This document shows positions 16,030-25,136 of a stretch of 64,000 bases of DNA, piece by piece (the first letter of the stretch is position 1; each line of letters starts with the position of its first letter). A program made the position numbers and the translations under genes. This DNA is from JAOUEA01 sp040882605 (lineage in GTDB: Bacteria > Actinomycetota > UBA4738 > HRBIN12). The stretch covers positions 1 through 64,000 of the forward strand of contig JBBEAY010000041.1 in NCBI GenBank assembly GCA_040882605.1. The letters are read 5' to 3'. Under the pieces are notes generated by a model. It had not been told where the DNA came from. It saw nothing but the letters and a program-made list of their open reading frames with translations, and did no database searches.

Positions 16030-16840
16030 CCGCGAGGAAGGGTTCCTCGACATCTCGGGCGGCGGCCGCCTGCACTACGAGATCGCGGGCGAGGGTCCGT
16101 CCGTGACGCTGCTGCACCCCGGCTTGTGGGATATGCGCACCTGGGACCCGCAGTTCGAACCGTGGCTAGAGCGGTTCCGGGTGCTACGCTACGACCAGCG
16201 CGGCTACGGCACGTCGTCCAGGCCCGACGGGTCGCCCTACTCGCACGTCCGCGACCTCGTCGCGCTGCTCGACCATCTCCATATCGATCGGACCGCGCTC
16301 GTCGGATGCTCGATGGGCGGCGCGCTCGCGATCGATGCCACGCTCACGATGCCCGACCGTGTATGGGCGCTGGTGCCCATCGCACCGGGCCTAGGAGGGT
16401 TCGTCGAGACCGACGACGAGGAAGCCTGGTGGGACGAGCGAGGCGCGCCGATCGAGGCCGCAGTGGAAGCCGGCGATCTCGAACGGGCGCAAGACCTGTC
16501 GCTAGGCATCTGGGTTTCGCTCGGGGTCGACGACGAAGCCGGCGCTCGCATCAAGGAGATCGCACGAGACAACATCCACGAGCTCACCATGGATGAGTCG
16601 GGCGTTGAAGAGCTCGATCCGCCGGCAGCCCCGCGCCTCGGTGAGATCGCCGTGCCTACGCTTGTGGTCGAGGCGCGGCACGACCCTCCCGATATGCGCC
16701 GGGCGTCACAGCTGATCGCGCGAGAGGTGCCTGACGGAAGACTCGTCACGATCGATGCCGACCACGTCGTGAACATGCGCGCGCCCGAGGCGTTCGACGA
16801 CGCCGTATTGCCCTTCCTGATGGAGATGGCGCCGCGCTGA
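16022..16840 (+). CDS. Alpha/beta-hydrolase
   Basis: A 272-residue alpha/beta-hydrolase fold protein. The nucleophile elbow is GCSMGG (Ser near residue 98), the oxyanion region is LLHPGLWD, the likely acid is Asp in VVEARHDPPD, and the catalytic His is in DADHVVN. DQRGYGTSS is the usual strand-4 motif. The active site appears complete, so it should be an esterase, lipase or C-C hydrolase, but the substrate cannot be read from sequence. It overlaps the HIT gene by eight bases, so the two are translationally coupled, and it is convergent with the EF-G-like gene. Confidence 0.88.
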   Translation: MPDREEGFLDISGGGRLHYEIAGEGPSVTLLHPGLWDMRTWDPQFEPWLERFRVLRYDQRGYGTSSRPDGSPYSHVRDLVALLDHLHIDRTALVGCSMGGALAIDATLTMPDRVWALVPIAPGLGGFVETDDEEAWWDERGAPIEAAVEAGDLERAQDLSLGIWVSLGVDDEAGARIKEIARDNIHELTMDESGVEELDPPAAPRLGEIAVPTLVVEARHDPPDMRRASQLIAREVPDGRLVTIDADHVVNMRAPEAFDDAVLPFLMEMAPR

Positions 16841-16863
16841 TCAGAACGACGAGCTGAGGACGC

Positions 16864-18954
16864 CTACTTCCGGTGGGCTTCCTCTCTCGCCGCTTGGTAC
16901 TCGTCGATCACCTTCTGCGCGAGCTGCTGCGGCATCGCCTCGTAGTGGGAGAACGTCGAGGTGTAGCCGCCCCGGCCACCGGTCATCGACCGCAGATCGA
17001 TGACGTAACGGGCGACCTCGGCCTGCGGCACCTGTGCGCTGATGCGCTGCTTGCCCCCGCCCACCTGTTCCATGCCGGCGATCTTGCCTCGCTTGGAATT
17101 CAGGTCGCCCATGATGTCGCCGGTGTGGGCCTCGGGCACGATCACCTCGAGGTCGACGATCGGCTCGAGCAGAGCGACGCCCGCCTGGTCGACGGCATCC
17201 TTCAGGGCCATCGACCCGGCGATCTGGAACGCCATGTCCGAGGAGTCGACGGGGTGGAATTTGCCGTCGACGAGCGTGACCTTCAAGTCGACCATCGGGT
17301 TCCCGCTGATCACGCCCTCGGACATCGTCCTCACGACGCCCTTCTCGATCGACGGGATGAACTGGTGGGGGATCGCCCCACCGAAGATCTTGTCCTCGTA
17401 CACGAAACCGTCGCCGTGTGCGAGCGGCTCGATCTCGATGTTGCAGACCGCGTACTGGCCGTGTCCCCCGGTCTGCTTCACGTGCCGGCCGAGCCCCTTC
17501 GCGCTGCCGCGGATCGTCTCCCGGTACGCGATCTTGGCCGGCGCCGTGGTCACTTCGACGCCGAACTTGCGCTTCAGCCGCTCGACCATGACCTCGAGGT
17601 GCGCCTCGCCCATGCCGTGCATCACGGTCTGGTGCGTCTCCTCGTTGCGTGACACACGCAGCGTCGGGTCTTCCTCTCGCAGGCGGGAGAGTCCGGTCGC
17701 GAGCTTGTTCTCGTCGCCCTTGGTCTTCGGGGCGATCGCGTACGCGAGCAGGGGCTCGGGCAAGCCGAGCGTGGGCACCTGCACGGGAGCGTCTTTGGTC
17801 GAGAGCGTGTCGCCCGTGTGCGCCTGCTGCAGCTTGGCCACGGCGCCGATGTCGCCGGCCGCCACCTCCGACACCGACTCGTGCTCCTTGCCGACGAGCG
17901 TGAAGAGCTGCCCGACGCGCTCGTCGATAGCCTGGGTCGCGTTGTGCACCGAGGAGTCCGGGCGCATCGCACCGCTGAAGACGCGGAACATCGTTATGTG
18001 GCCGACGAATGGGTCCGACAGCGTCTTGAACACGAATGCCGCAAGTGGTCCGGCGGCGTCGCTCGAACGCTCGCCCTCCTCACCGTCCTTGCCGACCACG
18101 GTCACGGCTGTCCGGTCGAGCGGCGACGGGAACTCTTCGACGATGAAATCGAGCAGCCGGTCGATGCCGATCGCCTTGGCGGCCGAGCCGACGATCACCG
18201 GCGCCAACCTGGCGTTGGCGAACCCGAGCTTCGCACCGCTCACGATGTGCTCCTCTGGAAGCGTGCCTTCTTCGAGGTACTCCTCGATCAGGGCGTCGTC
18301 TGACTCCGCGACCGCCTCGATCAGCTTCTCGCGGGCCGGGTCGGCCATCTGGTGGATCTCGTCGGGCCACTCCGACTCTTCGGCCTTGGGGCCCGACGGA
18401 TAGAAGTCGGCCTTCTCGTGCAACAGATCGGCGATGCCCCGGAAATCGTGCTCCGCGCCGATCGGCAGCTCGAACGGCGCGACCTGGTTGCCGAACGACG
18501 AGACGAGTTGATCGAGGGTCGCCTGGAAGTCGGAACGTTCCCGGTCGAGCTTGTTCACGAAGATCGCTCGCGGAAGCCCCGCCTCGACCGCGAGCTCCCA
18601 CGCCGCCTCGGTCTGGACCTCGACACCGTCGACCGCGGAAACCACCACGATGACCGCGTCTGCGGCACGGATCGCCGAGCGCATGTCGCCGATGAAGTCG
18701 GCATAGCCGGGCGCGTCGAGCACGTTGATCTTGACCCCGTCCCACTCGATCGGCGCCATCGTGAGCGAGACGGAGATGCTCTTGCGGTTCTCGTCGGGAT
18801 CGTGGTCGCTGACGGTGTTGCCATCCTCGACGGTGCCCATGCGGGTGATCGCGCCGGCGGTGAAGAGCATCGCTTCGAGGAGGGTGGTCTTGCCCGACCC
18901 CCCGTGGCCGACCAGCAACACGTTGCGGATGTCTTTCGCGTCGTAGGTCTTCAA
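16864..18954 (-). CDS. Elongation factor G-like GTPase (EF-G2 type)
   Basis: A 696-residue five-domain translational GTPase. The P-loop reads GHGGSGKT (residues 16-23), where canonical EF-G has GHxDxGKT. DAPGYADF (G3) and NKLDRE (G4) follow, then domains II-V ending in the TGGRGGYTSTFSHYE C-terminal motif. The altered P-loop and the NKLD form mark the EF-G-like/FusA2 paralogue group of actinobacteria rather than the housekeeping factor, and it is not next to rpsL/rpsG/tuf. The role of this group is unsettled; ribosome-dependent GTP hydrolysis is expected. AAGGAG lies eight bases before the ATG. It is transcribed away from the lipid genes. Confidence 0.9.
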   Translation of the reverse strand: MKTYDAKDIRNVLLVGHGGSGKTTLLEAMLFTAGAITRMGTVEDGNTVSDHDPDENRKSISVSLTMAPIEWDGVKINVLDAPGYADFIGDMRSAIRAADAVIVVVSAVDGVEVQTEAAWELAVEAGLPRAIFVNKLDRERSDFQATLDQLVSSFGNQVAPFELPIGAEHDFRGIADLLHEKADFYPSGPKAEESEWPDEIHQMADPAREKLIEAVAESDDALIEEYLEEGTLPEEHIVSGAKLGFANARLAPVIVGSAAKAIGIDRLLDFIVEEFPSPLDRTAVTVVGKDGEEGERSSDAAGPLAAFVFKTLSDPFVGHITMFRVFSGAMRPDSSVHNATQAIDERVGQLFTLVGKEHESVSEVAAGDIGAVAKLQQAHTGDTLSTKDAPVQVPTLGLPEPLLAYAIAPKTKGDENKLATGLSRLREEDPTLRVSRNEETHQTVMHGMGEAHLEVMVERLKRKFGVEVTTAPAKIAYRETIRGSAKGLGRHVKQTGGHGQYAVCNIEIEPLAHGDGFVYEDKIFGGAIPHQFIPSIEKGVVRTMSEGVISGNPMVDLKVTLVDGKFHPVDSSDMAFQIAGSMALKDAVDQAGVALLEPIVDLEVIVPEAHTGDIMGDLNSKRGKIAGMEQVGGGKQRISAQVPQAEVARYVIDLRSMTGGRGGYTSTFSHYEAMPQQLAQKVIDEYQAAREEAHRK

Positions 18955-19045
18955 CGCGCGCGCTCCTTCGGCTCAACGGGTCCGGGGCGTGAGGTCTACG
19001 CATCCTACCGAAGGAGGGAGTTGTTACGCTCGCCTGGTTCCGCTC

Positions 19046-19627
19046 ATGGTGCGATTCGAACGACAGCCGCCGGGCACCGCCCTCACCCGTTCGACCCTGT
19101 CGGTGGGTGCGCTGGTCGCCGCCCTGGCGGCATGGCTCGTCGTCGCGCGAGAACCCGAGCAGGCAGCTGTCGCTGCACTCGTGTCGGGCGTGTTGCTCCT
19201 GGTCGGAGGCCATCGTGCGAATCACGGCGCCGGGGGCCCGTCGGACCGCATGCTGGACGAGCTGCTCGACCGGGTCTGGGACGGAATGATGTTAGGCACG
19301 GCCGTATGGGTCGCTCGCGACGGGGAGCCCGGGGTTGCGCTCGCGGCGCTGGCGGCGTTGTGTCTCAGCGCGCTCTCTGCCTACGTGCGCGCCCGCGGGG
19401 CATCGCTCGCCTACAGCGTGGAGGAGAGCCACCTCACGAGGGGTCTGCGTTACGGGCTCGTGGTGATCGGGGTCGGCTTCGACCATGCGTGGGCGCTCTG
19501 GCTCGCCGCCGGCGTCTCCGGGCTCGCAGTGGTTGTGCGAACGTCGCAGGTGGCCCGCGAGGAGCGAACGTCTCAGACTGGTCGTGAAGCGCCCTCGCCG
19601 TCCGCTGTTGGCGAGGAGCGCCCTTGA
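19046..19627 (+). CDS. Degenerate CDP-alcohol phosphatidyltransferase (pgsA1-position homologue)
   Basis: A 193-residue membrane protein in the slot where actinobacteria keep the phosphatidylinositol(-phosphate) synthase. The family motif is D-x2-D-G-x2-A-R-x8-G-x3-D-x3-D. Here the second half survives (LDELLDRVWDG, with Asp71 and Asp75), as does the downstream SAYVRARGAS. The first half is replaced by LVGGHRANHGAGG, without either Asp, DG or AR, and the Gly before Asp71 is Asp. Two of four metal-binding acids are thus absent and activity is doubtful. It may be a pseudoenzyme or have changed substrate. ATG 19046 is the only sensible start. It overlaps the acyltransferase start by one base (TGATG). 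Confidence 0.7.
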   Translation: MVRFERQPPGTALTRSTLSVGALVAALAAWLVVAREPEQAAVAALVSGVLLLVGGHRANHGAGGPSDRMLDELLDRVWDGMMLGTAVWVARDGEPGVALAALAALCLSALSAYVRARGASLAYSVEESHLTRGLRYGLVVIGVGFDHAWALWLAAGVSGLAVVVRTSQVAREERTSQTGREAPSPSAVGEERP

Positions 19628-20523
19628 TGTCGTCCCGGCGTGACGAGACTTGGAAGGAGACGTTCGCCTTCTACGCGTTTCGATCGACCTCGTGGCTCGC
19701 ACGGATCCTTCCCGAGATGTTCGGGCGGCGGGTCTTCCGGCGTGCCGGGCTGCTCGCCTTCGAGCTCGCGCCCCGGACGAGATCGGTGGTGGCGCGCAAC
19801 CAGGCTCAGGTGTTGGGCAGAGCTCCGGGTGACCTGCTGGTGCGGGCAGCAACGCGAGACGCCTTCGCCTCCTATGCCCGGTACTGGTTCGACACGTTCC
19901 GCTTCGTGGTGATGACCCCCGAGTCGGTCGCCGCTCGGTTCGAACCGATCGACGCCCACCACCTGTGGGATGCGCTGGACGCCGGGCGCGGCGCGATCGT
20001 TGCGCTGCCACACACAGGCAACTGGGACGCCGCCGCGCCGTGGCTCTGCGCCGAAAACAGACCCGCCGTGGCGGTCGCGGAGAGGCTGCGCCCGGAGCGC
20101 CTGTACGACCTGTTCGTCGCGAACCGGACCACGTTCGGTGTGGAGATGCTTGGCCTCGGCGATGCGGGCATCGGGCGGACGCTTGCCTCGAAGCTCGAGG
20201 CCGGTTTCATCGTGGCGCTCGTCGCAGATCGTGATCTCACGGGCCGAGGGGTCGAGGTGACGATGTTCGGACGGACACGTCGCATGCCTGCCGGTCCGGC
20301 CCTGCTCTCGCTGACCACCGGAGCGCCATTGATCGTGACACCGGTGTTCCAGACCGAGAGCGGATGGCGCATCGTCATGACCCCGCCGTTGGAGATCGAG
20401 CCGACGGGAGATCGACGCGCCGACGCGCGGGCGCTCACGCAGCGCATGGCCGAGGAGTTCGAGCGGGCGATCGCGGCGGCGCCGACCGACTGGCATATGT
20501 TCCAGCCGGCGTGGGAGGACTGA
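19627..20523 (+). CDS. Lysophospholipid acyltransferase, PIM acyltransferase (PatA) type
   Basis: A 298-residue member of the LpxL/HtrB-related acyltransferases. The catalytic HX4D motif is HTGNWD (near residue 135), and VALVADRDLTGRGV and FGRTRRMPAGPALLS match the family's acceptor-site blocks. In actinobacteria the member between pgsA1 and pimA acylates phosphatidylinositol mannosides (M. tuberculosis Rv2611c). Gene position strongly suggests the same here, acting at the cytoplasmic face of the membrane. A TTG three bases upstream could also start translation; ATG 19627 is preferred. pimA follows after four bases. Confidence 0.88.
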   Translation: MSSRRDETWKETFAFYAFRSTSWLARILPEMFGRRVFRRAGLLAFELAPRTRSVVARNQAQVLGRAPGDLLVRAATRDAFASYARYWFDTFRFVVMTPESVAARFEPIDAHHLWDALDAGRGAIVALPHTGNWDAAAPWLCAENRPAVAVAERLRPERLYDLFVANRTTFGVEMLGLGDAGIGRTLASKLEAGFIVALVADRDLTGRGVEVTMFGRTRRMPAGPALLSLTTGAPLIVTPVFQTESGWRIVMTPPLEIEPTGDRRADARALTQRMAEEFERAIAAAPTDWHMFQPAWED

Positions 20524-20527
20524 CCAG

Positions 20528-21607
20528 GTGCGCGTCGCGCTCGTGTGCCCTTACGACCTCGATGCGCCAGGGGGCGTGCAGGTTCACGTCGCCGATCTCG
20601 CCTCGCAGCTCGAAGCGCGAGGACACGCCGTCGAGCTCTTCGGACCGGGTTCGGGGGGGCTCGGCAGGCCGATCCGCGTCTCCTACCGTGGCACCGTGGC
20701 CCCGATCGCACCGTGGCCGGCTGTGGGGCGAGCTCGCCGAGCCTTCGATCGATTCAGGCCCGAGATCGTGCATGTGCACGAGCCGTTCACCCCGAGCGCG
20801 TCGATGTGGGCGACCCTGGCCGCCACCGTGCCAGTCGTGGCAACGTTTCACGCCTGGCTCGACCGATCGAAGATCTACGAGCTCGCCTCGCCGCTCATGG
20901 CGCCGGTGCGCCGCCGGCTCGCCGCGACGATCGCCGTGTCGCAGGCCGCGGCCTTGTTCGTGGCCCGGGCGGTGCCCGGACTCGACCTGCAGGTGATCCC
21001 CAACGGCCTCTCGGTCGCGCGGTTCGCCGAGGTGACTCCGCTCTCGTGGCCGGCCGGTCGCCGGATCGCATGGACGCATCGGCTCGATCGACAGAAGGGA
21101 TTCCAGGTCATGGTCGAGGCCTTCCGATCGCTGGCGATCGATCACGACGACCTGTGGCTCACCGTGGGTGGCGACGGCGCCGACCGGGGCGCGATCGACG
21201 TCTTGCCGGGAGACGCGCGAGCCAGGGTCATGATGCTCGGGCGTCTCGAACATGCCCAGGTTCCGATGGTGCTCGCCGGCGCCGACGTCGCCGTCGCGGC
21301 CGCCACCGGACAGGAGAGCTTCGGGATCGCGGTGGTCGAGGCCATGGCCGCGGGCGTGCCGGTCGTCGCCTCCGACATCGATGGCTACCGGCAGGTCGCC
21401 ACGGATGGCGTCGACGCGCTGCTCGTTCCTGCGGGTGATGCAGGGGCGCTCGCAGCTGTGATCGGCAGGATCCTCGACGACGACGATCTCGCGTCGAAGC
21501 TCGCCGATGCGGGCCGCCGCCGCGCCGCCTCGTTGGACTGGTCAGAGGTGCTTGAGCGCATCGAGTCTGTCTACCGGTCGGTGCTCGGCCGAGCGTCGCT
21601 ACGATAG
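20528..21607 (+). CDS. pimA: GT4 glycosyltransferase, phosphatidylinositol mannosyltransferase (PimA) type
   Basis: A 359-residue retaining glycosyltransferase of family GT4. The N-terminal Rossmann part has CPYDLDAPGGVQVHV and the GGLGRPI loop; HEPFTPSAS and the C-terminal EX7E motif ESFGIAVVE (near residue 264) form the donor site. PimA moves mannose from GDP-mannose to the inositol of phosphatidylinositol at the inner membrane face, the first step of PIM synthesis. Order with the acyltransferase is the same as in mycobacteria, so I use the symbol. Since the preceding pgsA-like protein looks impaired, where the inositol lipid comes from is open. Confidence 0.85.
   Translation: MRVALVCPYDLDAPGGVQVHVADLASQLEARGHAVELFGPGSGGLGRPIRVSYRGTVAPIAPWPAVGRARRAFDRFRPEIVHVHEPFTPSASMWATLAATVPVVATFHAWLDRSKIYELASPLMAPVRRRLAATIAVSQAAALFVARAVPGLDLQVIPNGLSVARFAEVTPLSWPAGRRIAWTHRLDRQKGFQVMVEAFRSLAIDHDDLWLTVGGDGADRGAIDVLPGDARARVMMLGRLEHAQVPMVLAGADVAVAAATGQESFGIAVVEAMAAGVPVVASDIDGYRQVATDGVDALLVPAGDAGALAAVIGRILDDDDLASKLADAGRRRAASLDWSEVLERIESVYRSVLGRASLR
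21600..21605 (+). promoter_or_regulatory. Probable -10 element (TACGAT) for leaderless lemA
   Basis: TACGAT overlaps the end of pimA and ends eight bases before the lemA ATG, with no ribosome-binding site between. This is consistent with a separate, leaderless lemA-htpX transcript. Confidence 0.45.
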
Positions 21608-21613
21608 GTCCTC

Positions 21614-22180
21614 ATGTCACCGGTCATCTGGATCACGTTGGGGCTCGTCGCGGTCGTGCTCCTTGGCCTCGTCTGGCTCTACAACCGGCTGGTGCGTCTG
21701 CGGACGCGGGCCGACGATGGCTGGGCCACGATCGACGTGCAGCTCAGGCGCCGGTACGACCTCATCCCGAACCTTGTCGAGACGGTGCAGGGCTACGCGG
21801 CCCACGAGCGAGAGCTCTTCGAGCGGGTTACCGAGGCGCGTTCCCGGGCGATCGCCGCTGGCGGAGTGACCGATCAGGCCAGTGCCGAGAACGCCGTGAC
21901 CGCTGGCCTCGGAAAACTGATGGCGATCGTCGAGGCGTACCCACAGCTCGAGGCCGACAAGCAGTTCCTCGCGTTGCAGGAAGAGCTCGTCGGCACCGAG
22001 TCGAAGATCGCCTACGCCAGGCAGTTCTACAACGACCAGGTGCGGCTCCTGAACACCGCGATCGGCACCTTCCCGTCGAACCTCGTCGCGCGCGCATTCG
22101 GCTTCAGCGAGCGGCAGTTCTTCGAGATCGACGACCCGGTCGGCGAGCCCGTCGCCGTCGACCTGGGTCGGGGCGAGTAG
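21614..22180 (+). CDS. lemA: LemA family membrane protein
   Basis: A 188-residue protein: one N-terminal membrane helix (VIWITLGLVAVVLLGLVWLYNRLV), then the family's RADDGWATIDVQLRRRYDLIPNLVETVQGYAAHE block and the C-terminal YNDQVRLLNTAIGTFPSNLVARAFGF block. The long helices probably form an antiparallel bundle outside the membrane. LemA genes very often sit directly before an HtpX-type peptidase, as here with zero bases between stop and start, implying a joint role in membrane protein quality control. The biochemical role of LemA is not established. Confidence 0.93.
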   Translation: MSPVIWITLGLVAVVLLGLVWLYNRLVRLRTRADDGWATIDVQLRRRYDLIPNLVETVQGYAAHERELFERVTEARSRAIAAGGVTDQASAENAVTAGLGKLMAIVEAYPQLEADKQFLALQEELVGTESKIAYARQFYNDQVRLLNTAIGTFPSNLVARAFGFSERQFFEIDDPVGEPVAVDLGRGE

Positions 22181-23086
22181 ATGCACGAGCAGATCGCGTC
22201 GAACAAGCGCAAGTCGGTGTTGCTCGTCATCGGGGCCTTCGTGTTCTTCGGCGGCGTCGGCACGCTGATCGGCTACATCTTCGGCACGGGCATCACCGGA
22301 CTCGTCATCGCGCTGATCGTGGCGTCGGTGCTCTCGATCAGCTCGTATCTGTACGGCGACCGGCTCGTGCTGGCGTCGTCGCGCGCCCGCGAGGTGAGCG
22401 CCGAGGACGAGCCGCGGTTGCACAACCTGGTCGAGGGGCTCGCGATCGCTGCCGGCACGCCGAAGCCGCGCATCTACGTGGTGCCCGAGCAGGCGCCGAA
22501 CGCGTTCGCGACCGGACGCGACCCCGAGCACGCTTCGATCGCAGTCACCGAGGGGCTGCTCGCGATCATGGATCGGGTCGAGCTCGAGGGCGTGATCGGC
22601 CACGAGCTCGCGCACGTGCTCGACCGCGACATGCTGCTCGGCACGATCATCGCGACCCTCGTGGGCGCGGTCGTGCTCATGGCGGAATTCCTGATGCGTT
22701 CGTGGCTGTGGGGCGGTCTCGGGGGGCGCCGCGGCAACGACAACAACGGTGGCCCTGCCACGCTGGTGCTCTTCGGCGTCGGGTTCGCGCTCATGGTGCT
22801 CGCGCCGCTCGCGGGTCAGATCATCAAGAGCGCGGTCTCACGCAACCGGGAGTTCCTGGCCGACGCGCAAGGCGCGATGCTGACGCGCTACCCTCCGGGC
22901 CTCGCGTCCGCGCTCCGCAAGATCGGCGCCTCGCCAGCGGCGATGCATTCGGCGAACAACGCGACCGCGCACCTTTGGCTGTCGCAGCCTTCCCGGATCG
23001 AGGGGGAGAAGATGGGGTCACTGGAGAAGATCTTCGCCACGCATCCACCGATGGCCGAGCGCATCCAGCGCCTCGAGAGCATGTGA
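22181..23086 (+). CDS. htpX: M48-family membrane metallopeptidase HtpX
   Basis: A 301-residue peptidase with four hydrophobic segments (two near residues 14-52, two after residue 155). The zinc motif is HELAH (141-145), and the third ligand is probably Glu in SRNREFLADAQGA. HtpX degrades damaged or misfolded membrane proteins at the cytoplasmic side. All catalytic residues are present. A stretch of Gly/Asn (GGRRGNDNNGG) links the two TM pairs. It directly follows lemA. Confidence 0.94.
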   Translation: MHEQIASNKRKSVLLVIGAFVFFGGVGTLIGYIFGTGITGLVIALIVASVLSISSYLYGDRLVLASSRAREVSAEDEPRLHNLVEGLAIAAGTPKPRIYVVPEQAPNAFATGRDPEHASIAVTEGLLAIMDRVELEGVIGHELAHVLDRDMLLGTIIATLVGAVVLMAEFLMRSWLWGGLGGRRGNDNNGGPATLVLFGVGFALMVLAPLAGQIIKSAVSRNREFLADAQGAMLTRYPPGLASALRKIGASPAAMHSANNATAHLWLSQPSRIEGEKMGSLEKIFATHPPMAERIQRLESM

Positions 23087-23238
23087 ATCGAGTTGTGACG
23101 TTCGTGTCGAACTCGGCTCGAGTGTTTGGAAGCGCCTCGTCGCGGGTCTAGCATCGCTGGGCCGGTCCCACCGGACTGGACACCCACTCGTTCATCGTCG
23201 TTGATCCCATCCCTCGTTTTCCAGGAGGTCCCCTCATC

Positions 23239-24300
23239 GTGGCTCTCACCTCTCGCGGCAAGGCAGCGGTCGCCGGCGGCGCGGTCGTCGCCGTGCTCGG
23301 CGGCGGCATCGGCGCCCTCGCGCTCTCGGGTAACGCGCCTGACTCGATCCAACGGGCGCTCGATTCGGTGCCGGGCGTACCGGACCCGGTCGAGCCCTGT
23401 CCGTTGACCGGTGAGACGCTTCCCGGTGACGAGGCGCCGCCCGATCGTCCGGTGCTCGCGGTGAAGGTCGAGAACACCCCCGATGCGCAGCCGCTCGCCG
23501 GTCTGCAGGGCGCCGACATCGTCTACGAGGAAGTCGTCGAGGGCGGCATCACGCGCTTCGTCGTGCTGTTCCATTGCGACGACGCGAACCGCATCGGCCC
23601 CGTGCGAAGCATCCGCTCGACCGACCCTGCGATCCTGGCGCCGTTCAGCGAGCACCCGCTGCTCGCGTTCAGCGGCGGTTCCAAGGGCGTGCGAACGATC
23701 GTCGAGGACGCCGGCATGACCGCGATGGACGAGGACAGCGCCACCAAGGCGTTCAATCGCGACGACGGTCGCATCGTGCCGCACAACCTCTTCACATCGA
23801 CCAAGGCTCTGTGGGCCAAAGGCGTGAAGCTCGCCGAGGGCGAGCCGGCGCCCTTGTCGCCGTTCGTCTACAGCGACGAGGTGCCGGCGCCGAGCAAGAA
23901 GGCTCGCAGCGCCACGGTGGTGTTCTCGGGGCTCGCGACCGCCGAGTGGCGCTGGTCGAAGGGTCACTGGGTTCGCTACCTCGACGATTCCCCGATGATG
24001 CTCGAAAGTGGCGGGGCCATCACCGCCGACAACGTGGTGATCCAGATCGTGAAGACGACCGAGAGCGACTTCCAGGACGTCACCGGCTATCCCTCGCCCG
24101 AGGCCGATCTGACGGGCAAGGGCAAGGCGTGGGTGCTCCGCGACGGCAAGCTGATCGTGGGCAAGTGGGAGCGCTCCGACGAGTCGGGTTTCACGAAGTT
24201 CATCACGAAGGCGGGCGAGGAGATCGCGCTCAAGCCGGGTACCACGTTCGTCGAGCTCGCTCCGACGGGCATGTTCGACGCCGAGATCTCGTTCGGCTGA
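23239..24300 (+). CDS. DUF3048 domain secreted protein (YerB-like)
   Basis: A 353-residue exported protein. The N-terminal hydrophobic segment AVAGGAVVAVLGGGIGALAL acts as signal or anchor, and CPLTGETLPGD opens the DUF3048 domain. The domain's hallmark stretches are present: RPVLAVKVENTPDAQPLAGLQ, ADIVYEEVVEGGITRFVVLF and RIGPVRSIRSTD. The cysteine is not in a clear lipobox. DUF3048 proteins (B. subtilis YerB) are cell-envelope proteins of unknown activity. GTG 23239 has GGAGG ten bases upstream. The 152 bases before it probably hold its promoter. Confidence 0.88.
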   Translation: MALTSRGKAAVAGGAVVAVLGGGIGALALSGNAPDSIQRALDSVPGVPDPVEPCPLTGETLPGDEAPPDRPVLAVKVENTPDAQPLAGLQGADIVYEEVVEGGITRFVVLFHCDDANRIGPVRSIRSTDPAILAPFSEHPLLAFSGGSKGVRTIVEDAGMTAMDEDSATKAFNRDDGRIVPHNLFTSTKALWAKGVKLAEGEPAPLSPFVYSDEVPAPSKKARSATVVFSGLATAEWRWSKGHWVRYLDDSPMMLESGGAITADNVVIQIVKTTESDFQDVTGYPSPEADLTGKGKAWVLRDGKLIVGKWERSDESGFTKFITKAGEEIALKPGTTFVELAPTGMFDAEISFG

Positions 24301-24342
24301 GGTTTCGGGTTCGGGCGTCAGAGCCGGGCTAGCGTTCGCGCC

Positions 24343-25059
24343 TCATCGTTCGGGAAGCAGCGCTCGATGGATCGCGTGCGCCTCGGCGAGCGTCTGCGGC
24401 GACACTTCTCTTCGAACGCGTTCTGCCACCTCGGCTTTGGTCGCCTCTCGCGAGGCTGACGGGCGGGGGATGATCGCCTCGAGCCGCTCACCGGAACCCT
24501 CGCGCGATCGGTAGTCGTGCTCGATCTCCCGGTCTATCCGCGACACGTTCTCGGGTGTGTGTTCGAACGGTGCGAACGCCGTGTGGAACCGGGCGTTGAG
24601 GCGCTCGATCGCCACGCCGAAGCCGCTGACCACCTCGTCGAACGTCGCCGTCACGAACCCGTCGCGGAGCTGTAGCAGCGGCCCGTAGAAGCGCAGGTAG
24701 CCGCGCATCGCTGCCTGCACGCTCAGGTCGGGACTGCGGATCACATGCGAGACAACCGCGTCGACAGCCGGCCGGAGAAGCACCATCGAGGGCACTCCTC
24801 GCCGTGCCGCAAGGATCACCTGGGCCGGCATATGCGTGTGGTGGGCGATGTTCGTGGGGCTCGGTTCCTGCGCGAGCCTGAACGCTGCGACGGCGAACGA
24901 CGATGCGCACCGAGGGAAGGCCTCGATGACCACGTCGGTGCTCCCGTCGATCAGCTCGCCGCGTCCGCGCACACGCTGCAACGGCACGGCGATCACCGGA
25001 TAGCGGGCGATCGAGGTCTTCGCGTCGTACAACGCGCCGGCGGCGAGCTGGCGGAGCAT
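24343..25059 (-). CDS. Sulfotransferase-like protein
   Basis: A 238-residue protein. EAFPRCASSFAVAAF (near residue 49) resembles the 5'-phosphosulfate loop of PAPS sulfotransferases, though the Ser/Thr-Gly core is altered. RPAVDAVVSHVIR (near residue 95) resembles the 3'-phosphate motif R-x-P-x-D-x2-x-S. With both motifs in order, a sulfotransferase fold is likely; acceptor unknown. ATG 25059 is chosen over a TTG at 25077 because a TAGGGT (25068-25073) lies at leaderless distance before it. It is a lone gene on the opposite strand between two plus-strand units, which may mean later insertion. Confidence 0.6.
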   Translation of the reverse strand: MLRQLAAGALYDAKTSIARYPVIAVPLQRVRGRGELIDGSTDVVIEAFPRCASSFAVAAFRLAQEPSPTNIAHHTHMPAQVILAARRGVPSMVLLRPAVDAVVSHVIRSPDLSVQAAMRGYLRFYGPLLQLRDGFVTATFDEVVSGFGVAIERLNARFHTAFAPFEHTPENVSRIDREIEHDYRSREGSGERLEAIIPRPSASREATKAEVAERVRREVSPQTLAEAHAIHRALLPER

Positions 25060-25067
25060 AGAGCCGG

Positions 25068-25073
25068 ACCCTA
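25068..25073 (-). promoter_or_regulatory. Probable -10 element (TAGGGT) for the sulfotransferase-like gene
   Basis: On the minus strand TAGGGT ends eight bases before the ATG at 25059, with no ribosome-binding site between. Confidence 0.4.
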
Positions 25074-25136
25074 ACAAGACGCTTAGAGGGCCATGACGTG
25101 CGCGGTTTCCGCATCTGCCTGCGCGTTCGCCCGCGG

